This document shows positions 1-9,000 of a stretch of 64,000 bases of DNA, in pieces. Location of the stretch: the NCBI GenBank assembly GCA_022072025.1, contig JAJVIP010000027.1, positions 1 to 64,000 on the forward strand, in the 5' to 3' direction. Below the pieces are notes generated by a model that saw nothing but the letters and a program-made list of their open reading frames with translations, was not told where the DNA came from and did not search any database. The translations under genes and the position numbers were made by a program. This DNA is from Elusimicrobiota bacterium (GTDB lineage Bacteria; Elusimicrobiota; Elusimicrobia; F11). Positions within the stretch are counted from its first letter, which is position 1, and every line of letters starts with the position of its first letter.

Positions 1-2
1 TC

Positions 3-1175
3 TATTACGCTGAATTAACTTTGCAACAAGAACCCAATGCTACTCCCACCAACCAAAGAGTCGGGCGACAGCGGGTCAAATTCTCTTGTGGTTTGCCACC
101 GTCTCCCACGCCCTCGCCTTCACCATCTCCGTCACCATCTCCTTCTCCATCGCCATCTCCTTCAAGTTCACCTTCACCATCTCCTTCAAGTTCACCCTCG
201 CCGTCCCCTTCAAATTCACCTTCGCCGTCCCCTTCAGGTTCACCTTCGTCATCTCCATCAAGTTCACCAACCCAATCGCCGTCGGCCACACCCTCACCCT
301 CTGCCTCATCGACAGTCATTGGTGAACCATGTCTTTGTTACAAATTTGATGAATCATCAAACATCATTATTGCTATTAACTGTCGATGTACTTCGACAGC
401 GGAACCTGTGGGGGATTGTGACGTAGGTGATTTCTATCTTTGTCATTATACCGATTTGATGTTTTCAATCTCCCCAGCATCAATCAATTCCTCTGCCGCC
501 TCCGATGCCGCCACATTTGGGCTTGTCAACGGTTTGCAGCCCCTGGGACCCGCTTTTGAATTGAAATTAAACGTCAATTCCATTCAACCGACGGATGGTT
601 CCCGTCCCACCTCTCCGGACCAAGCATCCGTTATCCTCACAATTCCAGGTGGCCTTGATATAAACAATCCAAGGAGTGAAAAACTCTTCTCTGGAAAGTC
701 CAAATCAATCTCTGCTCGACAATCTGAGACCCAACGAACGCATATCTTGTATTTTCAACAGGGTCCCCATGATTGGCGCGCAGTTCCAAATCAATATTTC
801 GTTGATGGTCGAGTAAAAGCCGTATTGACATCTTTCGGTCATTATCAGTTGTTCACGCCCATCCCGAATCTGCCCTTTGCCTTTGGAGAGGTCTATGTCT
901 TTCCTAACCCAACGCCCAAAGGAACTGTTCCAACCCTGCACATTGAGGTGGGGAAAGCCAACAAAGTTTCGACGCGTATCTACGATGTCTCTGGAGATTT
1001 GGTGTTCCAATCTTCAATCACCAGCGAAATCACCGTGGTGGATGGTCAACCTTGTTATGAGGTTTCTTTGGACCCCCATCTGTTTAAAGCCGGGGTCTAT
1101 ATTGGGGTCGTAACGGCAGAAAAAGAAGGAAAAGAAACAATTCGAAAACAATACCGATTTACCATCCTTAAATAA
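3..1175 (+). CDS. Ser/Pro-linked surface protein with T9SS/FlgD-like C-terminal domain (5' partial)
   Basis: The reading frame is open to the left window edge, so the N-terminus is missing; a TTG at 21 is the first start-like codon inside but need not be the real start. After a short stretch comes a low-complexity Ser-Pro linker (about nt 97-315), then a globular region with several cysteines. The last ~95 residues start with an FPNP motif and contain IYDVSGDLV and GVYIGVV. That pattern is typical of FlgD-Ig/type-A T9SS-like C-terminal domains. I infer an exported, surface-bound protein whose globular domain is held away from the sorting/anchor domain by a stiff linker. The specific function is not recognised. 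The next gene is a PorV-like protein, a family linked to T9SS cargo in Bacteroidota. Confidence 0.7.
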   Translation, partial: YYAELTLQQEPNATPTNQRVGRQRVKFSCGLPPSPTPSPSPSPSPSPSPSPSPSSSPSPSPSSSPSPSPSNSPSPSPSGSPSSSPSSSPTQSPSATPSPSASSTVIGEPCLCYKFDESSNIIIAINCRCTSTAEPVGDCDVGDFYLCHYTDLMFSISPASINSSAASDAATFGLVNGLQPLGPAFELKLNVNSIQPTDGSRPTSPDQASVILTIPGGLDINNPRSEKLFSGKSKSISARQSETQRTHILYFQQGPHDWRAVPNQYFVDGRVKAVLTSFGHYQLFTPIPNLPFAFGEVYVFPNPTPKGTVPTLHIEVGKANKVSTRIYDVSGDLVFQSSITSEITVVDGQPCYEVSLDPHLFKAGVYIGVVTAEKEGKETIRKQYRFTILK

Positions 1176-1235
1176 TCTTCCTTAAAACTTAATCTGAAAT
1201 TAAAGCGTCCTTAATCAGAATCAACGTAACATTCT

Positions 1236-1261
1236 TGTAACAGCCCCACGGGGCGGTTACA
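1236..1261 (+). terminator. Stem-loop after the surface-protein gene
   Basis: TGTAAC-A-GCCCC and GGGGC-G-GTTACA form an imperfect 12-bp stem with a 2-nt loop, about 60 nt after the preceding stop codon. There is no U-run, so intrinsic termination is uncertain; it could be only a transcript-end hairpin. Confidence 0.35.
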
Positions 1262-1285
1262 TATGAAACCTAACTTAACCCGAAT

Positions 1286-1502
1286 AAATCAGTTGAAGAG
1301 CCATTACCGTCTATCAACGGTGAATATTTTAGTGCCGTCATCCCGGCATGTTTTCTGGCCGTACCGATACATTGATTTGCATAATGCCGGTACGTACCGA
1401 CCAAGATCATTATGGAACGGTACGGGATCCAGGTTTTTACCGACGGGAAAACCTGGGCCCCGGCCAAAAGATCGCCGGGGCGACGATTCAACTGAATCAT
1501 TC
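1286..1502 (+). repeat. Dispersed repeat, copy A (MITE-like)
   Basis: A ~217-bp element that is nearly the same as the reverse complement of 23197-23444. It is bounded by imperfect short inverted ends (TCAGTTGAA at 1289, TTCAACTGA near 1494). It contains nested palindromes of the GTCGCCCCGGC / GCCGGGGC type and GGTACGTACC. With its flanks it fills the 345-bp gap upstream of the PorV-like gene and accidentally extends that reading frame upstream. I see no transposase, so it would have to be a non-autonomous element if mobile. Confidence 0.75.
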
Positions 1503-1520
1503 CGGTTAATAAATCATCTG

Positions 1521-2618
1521 ATGAGGACGATTGCGCGAGCATGCTTCATTTTGGGGCTCTTTGTTATGGCCGCGCTTCCTCTTTTTGGGGGTTCAGGTTC
1601 TGGAGCGGATTTTCTGAAAATTCCGATTGGCGCCGAACCCGCAAGTTTGGGTCAAGCCTATACCGCTATGGCGAATGGCATTCATGCCCTTAACTGGAAC
1701 CCGGCCGGGATCTTACGCTCTCCTCAACACGTTCAACAACCCTCCATGGGACTCTCGCTCTCCCACCAAGATCAATTTTCTGAAAATAATCTCGATCATT
1801 TGGGGCTCATCATGCCGTCTAAGTCCAGAAATAATTCGTGGGGTCTCGATCTCATTCGTCTCACCTATGCTGAACAAGAGGCGCGTGACTTGGATCGAAG
1901 AAAAACAGGAACGATATCTTCCTCGGATCTGGCCTTCGGCTTGGCCTACGCAAAAAACCTTGGACCCACGCAAATGGGGGCGCAATTCAAATTCATCCGA
2001 CAAGAATTGGCCGGAAATCAGGCCAATGGATTTGCAGTTGATTTGGGCTTTTTATCGGGATCACCCGTCCCAAGGTTGTCTTTGGGCGCCGCGATCAAAA
2101 ATTTGGGACCCCAAATGAAATTTGTCCAAGATTCATTTAATTTGCCTCTCACAATTTCTGTGGGGGGGGCCTACCATCTTACGGGCCCACTCATGTTGGC
2201 AATGGATGTTCATCACAAACCTCATCAGCGCCAAACGGTGTTGGCGATTGGAACACAATTTTCCGTATCCAACATGATTTCGCTCAGAGCGGGGTTTTTG
2301 TCAAAGGTGGCTGAGGCTGTCACGAATCAGCAAAAATCAGAAACCAATCGAGGGAGCTTCGCCAATGTGAATGGTTTCACAGGGGGATTGGGATTCCAGT
2401 TCAAGCAATTGAGCCTGGATTACGCGGTTACCCCGTTTGGAGAATTGGGGCAAACTCAAATGCTGACCCTCTCAAGTTGGTTTGGATCAAAGGTCGAGGA
2501 GAAAAATTCATTTGATTCGCGCCCGACTGAAGTCGGAACACAATCACTTCCGGATCACAGGTTTATTCTCATCCTTCCTTTGTCCCACGACAAAACGTGG
2601 GATTCATTAAGCAACTAA
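1521..2618 (+). CDS. PorV/PorQ-family outer-membrane beta-barrel protein
   Basis: 365 residues. An N-terminal signal peptide (RTIARACFILGLFVMAALPL) is followed by the family-typical opening FLKIPIGAEPASLGQAYTAM and a WNPAG motif, then alternating strands typical of a FadL/PorV-like barrel. The frame stays open back to 1263, but nt 1263-1520 is mostly repeat A, so the ATG at 1521 just before the signal peptide is the sensible start. The role is inferred: PorV/PorQ proteins are outer-membrane proteins, some acting as T9SS shuttles. The upstream neighbour has a T9SS-like C-terminal domain, which fits. No strong Shine-Dalgarno is visible. A second paralogue lies at 11928. Confidence 0.8.
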   Translation: MRTIARACFILGLFVMAALPLFGGSGSGADFLKIPIGAEPASLGQAYTAMANGIHALNWNPAGILRSPQHVQQPSMGLSLSHQDQFSENNLDHLGLIMPSKSRNNSWGLDLIRLTYAEQEARDLDRRKTGTISSSDLAFGLAYAKNLGPTQMGAQFKFIRQELAGNQANGFAVDLGFLSGSPVPRLSLGAAIKNLGPQMKFVQDSFNLPLTISVGGAYHLTGPLMLAMDVHHKPHQRQTVLAIGTQFSVSNMISLRAGFLSKVAEAVTNQQKSETNRGSFANVNGFTGGLGFQFKQLSLDYAVTPFGELGQTQMLTLSSWFGSKVEEKNSFDSRPTEVGTQSLPDHRFILILPLSHDKTWDSLSN

Positions 2619-2643
2619 AAAAATTACACCAGTTCATAATGCG

Positions 2644-2784
2644 GATTCTCCGCAACCAAATTGAACGTCGCCCCGGCACGCTTCTTGGCCGGGGCCCAGG
2701 TTTTGTTTTTTTAAACCGTAATGGAATAAATTCTGAAGATACAACACCTGGGCCCCGGCCAAACGACATGCCGGGGCGACGATG
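2644..2784 (+). repeat. Dispersed palindromic repeat, copy B
   Basis: Outer arms CGTCGCCCCGGCA (about 2668) and TGCCGGGGCGACG (about 2770) are inverted. Inside are GGCCGGGGCCCAGGTTTT and its partner ACCTGGGCCCCGGCC. It shares the core of copies A, C and D but lacks their CAGTTGAA ends. It occupies the 279-bp gap between the PorV-like and phosphorylase genes. Confidence 0.7.
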
Positions 2785-2897
2785 ATCATCTGTTTTCTAT
2801 GCAAATTAACATGAAATTGCGAATTAATCATATAAGGCCCATTTATTAATTGATTGCGCAAAAATCCAATTCGACAATTTGATAATGTTCGCCTCCC

Positions 2898-4607
2898 ATG
2901 TTGGTTGATCAATCTCTCATGTTGCTTGAAGTGGCCATGGAATTGGCGCTTCCTCACACATTCCTGGAAAATCTCGCCAAACGGTTTGGTCCCGAAAAGG
3001 CTCGTGAATGCGCCATGTCCACGTCGGTGGGGGGAATTGGCCCCCTTCTTCGCGAACGAATTTTTGCTCAAGCCGAGGCAGGACTTTCTGTGGTGGGTGT
3101 AAGCCTTCTTTATAACACCGTGTGGGCTCAAGCGTGGCATGAATGGGGACAAATCAACCTCCAAAAAAGAAACGTGGGAAACGCCCTTCGCGCCTCCCTC
3201 CAAAAACGATCCGACTTGGAATTTTCTCTCACTTTTTTTGATGGGAAAAGCCTGCCAGTAGAGGTTTGGGAATGTCCTTATGGAAAAGCCGTGTGCTACT
3301 TTCTCTCCGCTCCTGGAATAACAGAAATAGTCTACCCCGGCCCCAAAGACGCGCCCCACGGCATCCAACAAAATGCGCACGCCTGGGCTCATGACATTCG
3401 GCTCAAACAAAGTTGGCTGGTTGGCAGAGGGGCCTTGGCCCTTTCAAAAAAAATGAACAGAAAACCCCACATCACCCTCTTGAGTGAAACACCAACATTT
3501 TTTTCCCATCACCAACTCGTTAAAGACGAATTCCAACAGGATCCGTTTTTTGAACAAACCAAATACATTTTCAACGACCACACCCCGCTTGAGTATGCCC
3601 ACCCGCTCTGGGACCAAGGCACCATCGACTTGGTTAAACTTGACGCAGGAAAATATTTAAATACTCCTGCCTGGAATGGCTTCAAAAACCTCTTGGACGT
3701 GACCAGTTTGCTGGTGGGGACATGCGATGCGGTCTTTGGGGTGGCCAAAAAACATGGCGATGTCATGAAAGCCATGCCTTCCCTAAAAGAATTTTCATCA
3801 AAAATTCAATATGTCACAAATGGCGTTCGAAAAGAAGATTGGCAGGCCTTAGAATTCTCCAATATCGAAAAATTAACCGATCAAGATCTATTGGAAGTGA
3901 AGGGACGGCTGCGGAAAAAACTTTTGGATTGGGTTTGGCGACACTGCCATCTCTGGCCCAATTGGGCGGAGGAATCCAAAAACCGAAAAATTATCGCCTG
4001 GACGCGCCGCATCACACCTTATAAACGCCTGGACTTATTGGTCAAAATGCTCAAACACCACGAATGGCGAAGTCGTTTTTTAAACTTGAACATTGTCATT
4101 ACGGTGGGAGGTCGGATTCACCAACAAGACAATCATGCTCAGGACATTGTTTATGATTTGTTAGATGTTTTAGGAAAAGATCCCCAACTTCAATCACGTA
4201 TAGTAACCATTGATAATTTCAATGTCTGGGAAGCCCCCACGCTCTACCAAGGTGTTGATGGTTCGATTATGCTGGCGGATGATACCCGTGAAGCCTCCGC
4301 CACCGGGTTCATGAAAGCACAGATGAATGGAGGGGCTATATTGGCCACCGCTGATGGCGCCGTTCCAGAGTTTGTTTTTTTCCAAGGCCAAGACCCCGAT
4401 CCATCCCGAGTCAATGGTTTTTACATCCCCTATGTGAATGGCGAACCCACTCCTCTTGGGCTTTTAGAAGCGTTGGAAGCTTTTGACAAAACGATGGCCA
4501 CTCCCCTCTCTGCGGCAGCTCTGGTTCGCGCTTCTATTCATGTCACATCCCAAGTGGGAGTTGATCGCACCGTCACCGACATGAAAAAACTTTATTCTTC
4601 TTTGTAA
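2898..4607 (+). CDS. Alpha-glucan (glycogen/maltodextrin) phosphorylase family, GT35
   Basis: 569 residues, a short divergent GT35 enzyme. Glycogen phosphorylases release glucose-1-phosphate from alpha-1,4-glucan using pyridoxal phosphate. Family marks seen are SVGGIGPLLRERI and AGLSVVGVSLLYN near the N-terminus, TNGV followed by W in the middle, the ITPYKRLDLL stretch, and EASATGFMKAQMNGG near the C-terminus. Lys473 in that last motif matches the PLP-binding lysine. The motif departs from the usual EASGTGNMK, so substrate or regulation may differ. No signal peptide, hence cytosolic. It is followed after 4 nt by the prenyltransferase gene, probably co-transcribed. The ATG at 2898 gives the full N-terminal family region. 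Confidence 0.8.
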   Translation: MLVDQSLMLLEVAMELALPHTFLENLAKRFGPEKARECAMSTSVGGIGPLLRERIFAQAEAGLSVVGVSLLYNTVWAQAWHEWGQINLQKRNVGNALRASLQKRSDLEFSLTFFDGKSLPVEVWECPYGKAVCYFLSAPGITEIVYPGPKDAPHGIQQNAHAWAHDIRLKQSWLVGRGALALSKKMNRKPHITLLSETPTFFSHHQLVKDEFQQDPFFEQTKYIFNDHTPLEYAHPLWDQGTIDLVKLDAGKYLNTPAWNGFKNLLDVTSLLVGTCDAVFGVAKKHGDVMKAMPSLKEFSSKIQYVTNGVRKEDWQALEFSNIEKLTDQDLLEVKGRLRKKLLDWVWRHCHLWPNWAEESKNRKIIAWTRRITPYKRLDLLVKMLKHHEWRSRFLNLNIVITVGGRIHQQDNHAQDIVYDLLDVLGKDPQLQSRIVTIDNFNVWEAPTLYQGVDGSIMLADDTREASATGFMKAQMNGGAILATADGAVPEFVFFQGQDPDPSRVNGFYIPYVNGEPTPLGLLEALEAFDKTMATPLSAAALVRASIHVTSQVGVDRTVTDMKKLYSSL

Positions 4608-4611
4608 GTCC

Positions 4612-5499
4612 ATGCCTCCCTCGCTCAAAAAATACTTTGATAAGAAAACAAAAATTATTAATCGGGCCCTGGTTCGATATTTACCGTCCAAGAAGAAAAA
4701 ACCTTCCATTATTCATCAAGCGATGCATTACTCGCTTCAAGCGGGCGGAAAACGTCTAAGGCCTGTGTTGGTGATCGCGGGGGCCGAGGTTTGTGGCGGT
4801 TCTACACAACAGGTTTTAAGCGCTGCTTGCGCGTTGGAATTCGTTCATACCTATTCTTTGATTCATGATGATCTCCCGGCCATGGATAATGATGATTTAA
4901 GGCGCGGGAAACCCACCAATCACAAAGTTTTTGGTGAAAATATCGCTATTTTAGCGGGAGATGCTTTGTTGACTCAGGCGTTTGAATTGGTGGCCCCCTA
5001 TCCCCACGCTGTAAAAATGTTGGCACAAGCAGCCGGAACAGCCGGCATGGTGGGGGGTCAAGTGGCCGATATTCAGTCTGATAAAGGCCGGTGGAAGCGG
5101 AAGAACAATGAATTTTCTTCTCCGCGAGAACTTTTGAACTTTATTCATTTAAATAAAACAGCCGCCCTTATTCGAGCAAGTCTGTTGATTGGAGCCATCA
5201 TCGCAAAGGGAACCGAAAACGAGATTAAGGCTCTGGATAGCTACGGAAAACACTTGGGCTTGGCTTTTCAAATTACTGACGATGTTTTGGACAAAATAGG
5301 AGACAAAAAAAAACTGGGGAAAAAGGGTAGCGATAGCGCAAATGAAAAACTCACATACCCAGCAATTTTCGGACTTAATCGCTCGATCCAAATGGCAAGA
5401 CAACAAATAATTATGGCGCATCAATCCATAAGGCTATTTGGTTCTAGAGGAAAAATATTGCATTTATTGGCCGACTTTATTCAATCAAGAGACCATTAA
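4612..5499 (+). CDS. ispA: Polyprenyl (farnesyl/geranylgeranyl) diphosphate synthase
   Basis: 295 residues, the usual length for short-chain trans-prenyltransferases. It condenses isopentenyl diphosphate with allylic diphosphates in isoprenoid synthesis. GGKRLRP (45-51) binds diphosphate. The first Asp-rich motif is DDLPAMD (86-92) and the second is ITDDVLD (221-227); both are intact. The DDxxxxD form of the first motif is the bacterial FPP/GGPP type. Product chain length cannot be fixed by eye, so the gene symbol is a family label. The start lies 4 nt after the phosphorylase stop, consistent with an operon. Confidence 0.88.
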   Translation: MPPSLKKYFDKKTKIINRALVRYLPSKKKKPSIIHQAMHYSLQAGGKRLRPVLVIAGAEVCGGSTQQVLSAACALEFVHTYSLIHDDLPAMDNDDLRRGKPTNHKVFGENIAILAGDALLTQAFELVAPYPHAVKMLAQAAGTAGMVGGQVADIQSDKGRWKRKNNEFSSPRELLNFIHLNKTAALIRASLLIGAIIAKGTENEIKALDSYGKHLGLAFQITDDVLDKIGDKKKLGKKGSDSANEKLTYPAIFGLNRSIQMARQQIIMAHQSIRLFGSRGKILHLLADFIQSRDH

Positions 5500-5528
5500 C
5501 CACACCTTCCCTCCTCAACCACCGATTT

Positions 5529-5544
5529 TTGGCATCTCCATTGC
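5529..5544 (+). promoter_or_regulatory. Sigma-54 (-24/-12) promoter of the envelope operon
   Basis: TTGGCAT-CTCCA-TTGC reproduces the sigma-54 consensus TGGCAC-N5-TTGC with correct spacing. GG (5531-5532) and GC (5543-5544) are the invariant dinucleotides. It sits about 125 nt upstream of the first gene of the 5670-20114 set, so the message would have a leader of over 100 nt. An upstream activator site would fall within or before ispA; none was recognised. No rpoN or activator gene is in the window. Confidence 0.6.
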
Positions 5545-5669
5545 ATAAGACACTGCAAATGCACATTTTGTCGACACCAATGTGGCAAACATGTGACAAA
5601 AGTTATCTTGCTTGAAATTGAACGGTGGGTTAAGAGCTGAATCAGTGCCACCTTCACAAAGGAGAAAAT

Positions 5670-6029
5670 ATGTTCGACAGAATTAAACGCTTGGCAAAAA
5701 CCACACACCTTTTTTTCATTCTCCTCATTGTGAGCGCCGCGCCCGGCCTGTTTGCGGTTGAATTATCGACCAACCCTCGAAAGATCATGGAAAATGATTT
5801 GCTCGAAATCATCATTACCGGCGTGGAAAGCAACAAAGGCCTGGTGCTTCGAATAACCTCTCGCGATCAAGGAACCACAGAACATTCCATTGATTGGAAT
5901 CAAGAGGGAACAGGGAAAGTAACCATTAAAGAACTCGCCAAAGGCTCGTACCTCTTATCATTGGCTGACAAAATGAACCCCAAAAACAGACCTCTTCGTG
6001 TCAAAGTTCTTACAGTGGGGGGGAAATAA
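5670..6029 (+). CDS. Small secreted protein, function unknown
   Basis: 119 residues with a clear signal peptide (FFILLIVSAAPGLFAVE) and a predicted all-beta mature part. I do not recognise a family. AAGGAG lies 7-12 nt before the ATG, a strong ribosome-binding site. It is the first gene downstream of the sigma-54-like site and ends 2 nt before the giant Ig-like surface protein, so it is likely co-expressed. It could be a small periplasmic or pilotin-like partner of that protein; this is a guess from position. Confidence 0.65.
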   Translation: MFDRIKRLAKTTHLFFILLIVSAAPGLFAVELSTNPRKIMENDLLEIIITGVESNKGLVLRITSRDQGTTEHSIDWNQEGTGKVTIKELAKGSYLLSLADKMNPKNRPLRVKVLTVGGK

Positions 6030-6031
6030 TC

Positions 6032-9000
6032 ATGAAACTTACAAAGATATTTTTTTCAGCAACCCTTCTCGCGCTAACCTCAACAGCCTCATTCGCCGCC
6101 TATACCATCAACCGCACCGATGGAGGAAACAACACTCGTTTGGTTCAAGGCCGGGAATATACATTCCTTATTACCAACACCAATTCTCCTGTCCGCTTGG
6201 AAGACGTATTCATTGATATGAGCACCCCCAACTTCGACATTTTGGTTCCTCCTGGTGTTCAAACAGGCCCCAACAAATACTCCGTTGACGGCAGTGGTCA
6301 ATTGGTCATCAGCATCCGCTTTCACAACCCTGGCAGCTATTCCATGACGGTTCGCAACTCACAAGACTCCAACAATCGAGGCACACTCAATGGAATCCAG
6401 GTACAAAAATACCCTGTAACCTTTTCCATCACGCCCAACAATCCCACCGTGAACGCCAATCAAGATTTCTTTATTGATGTCACAGCGATTGATTCAAATG
6501 GAATTGTTGTAACAGGATATGAAGATTCTGTCCAAATAACCGACAGTCAACTCAATCAATTGGTGGGTTTCGTTAATGGTTCAAGCTTCGTCAATGGAAC
6601 TGCCACAAACGTTGCAGTCAAAGTAAAGGCCGGAAATTTAAACAATCAATTTCGTCTGACCTTAACTGGTTCCAACCGATATTTTGATCCTGTCTTACCA
6701 GCACCCAGTTTAAGTGCTTATCCCAGTCTGACCTCAAATCTATTAAACATAACCCCCGGGGCCTTCAATAAACTGGTTTTGCTTTTCCCTGGAGAAATTC
6801 TTTCTCCGGGAGTGGGGAAGGTGGGTTCTGTTACCGCACAACAATCCGGTATTCCCGTTTCCGCGGTCACAGTTCAAAGAGTTGACGCTTGGTTTAATCC
6901 CATAAACGACAATCCCAGTCCCGCCATCAACATTCAATTTACTTCATCTCAAGCGGGGCAGGACAATCCGCCATTTCCATTTACGATGTCCATGACAGGT
7001 CCGCTTCTCTCCATTACATCCGCCATGAATCAAATTTATTTCGGTGGATCGGGAGACCGAATCGTTAAAGCCATTCCCGACGGCGATACGACAAAAGAAG
7101 ACTCCACTCTTGTACCGGTAAACCCGGGCGCCGCAGAAACCTTCTCAATTGAGATAGTTGGCGTTGCTCCCAATCAAACGGTTGTAACAGAAACCTTAAT
7201 GTTGGTCCGAATTCGTGCTTTTGACCAAAACGGCCAACCTTTGACCACTCTTTTCGGACAAGTTCCAGGAGCTGAACTGCGGGCCTTGCTCGGCAGTGGG
7301 CAAGAAAGCCGCGATTGGGTCGACACCAATGAACCCACCTTGGTCCCGGACAATGTGGTTAATTTCGTTGGGGGTGTTGCCACTATGAATCTTGTCGTCA
7401 CCAAGTTTGGATCAGACGTCAGACTTCATTATGTAACCCCCAATCGAGAAGCTTTCTCCATTCCGTTCAACGTTGATGTGGGAGCGCCCAATAAAGTTCA
7501 TTTCACCATTCGTGGAAAATCACCCAATCCAACGCAAGGAGAAACATGGACCCCAGGAACCTATCCAGGTAACAGTGGAACTCCCCCTGTTGTGAAAGTC
7601 GGAGAAGAAGTGGTGGTGGAAGCACGAATCACCGACCGGCGCTGGAACCTCATTTCTGGAGGAGGGTCCAGCTTCACGATGCAACTTACCAACACCGCCA
7701 ACCATTTCGTTGAAGCCCGACACATGACCTTGGGCGGCCCCACCTATCAATTTCCCAATAACGGTGAATTTTCTTTCAGCAATGATCCCTCTTTCGACAA
7801 ATCTTTCCGCATAAAATTCCGCACCGCGGGACCTTCGGCGTCGCCCCTCATTTCTGCTCCCCAGTTTTCGGGAACGGTTTCATTGGGGACTTTCTTTTCA
7901 TCAACCATGACGGTGAATCCGGAAATATTTAACAAACTCGTCATTCTCGCTCCAGGAGAGACACTCCGACCCGGCATTGATACGGAAGTGGACGGAAAAA
8001 CTGGCACTCCTCTCTCCCAACAAGCGGGCATTCAATTTAACATGGTGGCTTACGCCACCGATCAGTATTTCAATCCCGTCATCAATGGCCCTTTCCCAAC
8101 GGTCAATTTCACTCTCACCCCTTCCCTGGCCAATAGTTTTGTAAGTGGGACATTGCCCTCAGCCATGCAGGGGGGACAAAAAAGCTTCACGGTCACACTG
8201 GCCAGCGGAACAAATGTAACGCTCTATCAAGAAGGGGCGCCCTGGATTACTCAATCTGTTTCAGTGCCCATCAGTCATGGTCCGCTTGATCACTTTAGAA
8301 TGACGCTGAACGCTTTGGGGAGTAAAGAGGCGGGTGTTCCCTTCAGCGTGACTATTCGAGCGGAAGATCAATACAACAACACCGTTTTGAACTTTAACCA
8401 AGCCATTACCCTCTCTCCCAACACCGGGGCTGGAACCATGACCCCCATAACGGTAACGTTGGGAAATGGAGTTGTAACCACAGATCTGACGATGTTTGCC
8501 TCAACCGCCAGTGCTCGCATACAAATGTCCTATGGCAGTGTTTTTTCACAAAGCCCCAATTTTGCGGTTCAAGTCAACTCTCAAGGGTACCAACGCTTGT
8601 TGCTACTCCTACCTGGGGAGTCCCTGGTGCAAGGAACGGCCACAGGAAAAACGGGGTCTCCAACCCCGATTTCAGTGGGACTTGTGAGTATTGCCCGGGC
8701 CATCGCGTGCGACCTCTATTACAATCCATTGGATACCGCGGGAACCGTTCTCCTCTCCAGTAATCATCTGGTCCAATTCGGATCTGCCCAAGGTGACTTG
8801 GCCAATGTGGACGGCCATGGTGAGTATGCAACCACCCTGATCTTGAAAAATGCGACTTCGCATACCATCACATTGCGAGACGTCAACAATCTCACCGTTT
8901 CGACTTCGGTTTCTAACATTCAAGGACAAGTAGGAACCTATCGAAAACTTCAAATTTTGGCTCCGGGTGAATCGAACAACCCAGACCAATCCAATGGAAA

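Noticed and set aside
97-315. Repeated 12-mers resembling a CRISPR array
   Set aside because: The units are imperfect codon repeats of Ser-Pro without spacers of constant length; no cas gene is in the window. No CRISPR array was seen elsewhere.
1263-1520. 86-residue N-terminal extension of the PorV-like protein
   Set aside because: The codons are mostly repeat A, which is non-coding at 23197-23444 and precedes an ordinary signal peptide at 1521.
2634-3410. 258-codon minus-strand frame over the phosphorylase start
   Set aside because: It begins in the phosphorylase coding region and ends in repeat B; no motif.
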